A DNA stretch of 13,914 nt from the NCBI GenBank assembly GCA_945882755.1, contig CAMCWS010000143.1:1-13914 (forward strand), read 5' to 3'. Below, piece after piece: positions 13,786-13,914 of the stretch. Under the pieces are notes generated by a model. It saw only the letters and a list, made by a program, of their open reading frames with translations. It made no database searches and was not told where the DNA came from. The DNA is from Bordetella parapertussis. Lineage in GTDB: Bacteria; Pseudomonadota; Gammaproteobacteria; Burkholderiales; Burkholderiaceae_C. Numbering within the stretch: position 1 is the first letter of the stretch; every line of letters begins with the position of its first letter. The translations under genes were made by a program, and so were the position numbers.

Positions 13786-13911
13786 GCTTGGTGATTAAGT
13801 AAGATTAGGGCGAGCTCGGGGTTTGCAGCACGGTCCGTTAAGGGTAACGGGCTCTACCAAGCGGAAAAATGAGACCGCCGATAACCGGTAGGGAGACCTA
13901 CCCCTAGTCTT
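13786..13911 (+). ncRNA. Candidate structured RNA with possible pseudoknot, unassigned
   Basis: Four helices can form on the plus strand. A: GCTTGGT (13786-13792) with ACCAAGC (13856-13862). B: AAGATTAGGG (13801-13810) with CCCTAGTCTT (13902-13911). C: GTCCGTTA (13833-13840) with TAACGGGC (13845-13852), loop AGGG. D: GGTAGG (13887-13892) with CCTACC (13897-13902), loop GAGA, a GNRA tetraloop. A and B interleave, giving a pseudoknot. G-U pairs in B and C and the GNRA loop favour the plus strand as the transcript. I could not match it to RNase P, tmRNA, SRP or tRNA; the 5' part of a group II intron or another ribozyme running off the window is conceivable. Confidence 0.4.
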
Positions 13912-13914
13912 CAA

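Noticed and set aside
13845..13863. tRNA-like D-arm on the minus strand (GCTTGGTAGAGC) near the right edge
   Set aside because: No matching acceptor stem, seven-base anticodon loop or T-arm (GGTTCGA) can be placed around it, and the wobble pairs of the wider fold favour the plus strand.
13862..13890. Resemblance to a conserved RNase P segment (GACCGCCGAT)
   Set aside because: The hallmark GGAAAGTCCGGGC core of P4 is absent upstream, and the helix order does not match RNase P.

Overview
This window most likely comes from a Gram-negative-type bacterium with a surface polysaccharide or glycoprotein carrying a nine-carbon sialic-acid-like sugar. Start codons are mostly not preceded by clear Shine-Dalgarno sequences, and several are GTG or TTG. 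The mix of a GbsR/MarR-type regulator heading a glycan cluster, hairpin-rich intergenic repeats, a four-helix-bundle (S23-type) gene and toxin-antitoxin pairs would fit Verrucomicrobiota or a relative (Planctomycetota, Lentisphaerota). That placement is inference; no rRNA or marker gene is present.

Left and centre (55-10950, all on the minus strand, so read right to left): a legionaminic-acid gene cluster. In transcription order it holds an ABC flippase, LegB (4,6-dehydratase), an MBOAT O-acyltransferase, its SGNH-like partner, LegC (aminotransferase), LegH (N-acetyltransferase), LegI (sialic-acid-type synthase), LegG (hydrolysing 2-epimerase) and PtmE (CBS plus nucleotidyltransferase, the GlcN-1-P guanylyltransferase type). 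Four junctions overlap by about 4 or 25 bases and one is only 3 bases apart, so translation is probably coupled. Together the enzymes would convert a GDP-linked GlcN(Ac) precursor to N,N'-diacetyllegionaminic acid. The MBOAT/SGNH pair probably O-acylates the product or the finished glycan, and the ABC protein moves a lipid-linked glycan across the inner membrane. The final activation enzyme, CMP-Leg synthetase (LegF), is not in the window and would be expected beyond the left edge.

Control region (11095-12076): a GbsR/MarR-type regulator is transcribed in the same direction, just upstream of the cluster. Behind it lies a 442-base gap with a perfect 19-bp inverted repeat pair, each copy itself operator-like, one overlapping a possible promoter. 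The gap also has a double-hairpin element and a 7-bp tandem repeat.

Right part (12077-13914): accessory genes. They are a VapBC-type pair (RHH antitoxin, PIN toxin), a four-helix-bundle protein bracketed by degenerate 14-bp-period repeats in inverted orientation, and a convergent RelE-like toxin with its small antitoxin. Both toxin-antitoxin operons have the same geometry: predicted -35, 16-bp spacer, -10, then 6 bases to the start codon, with a palindrome over the -10 and start. This suggests leaderless, autoregulated transcripts. The last ~130 bases can fold into a compact, pseudoknot-capable RNA on the plus strand that I could not assign to a known family; it runs up to the window edge and may be incomplete.
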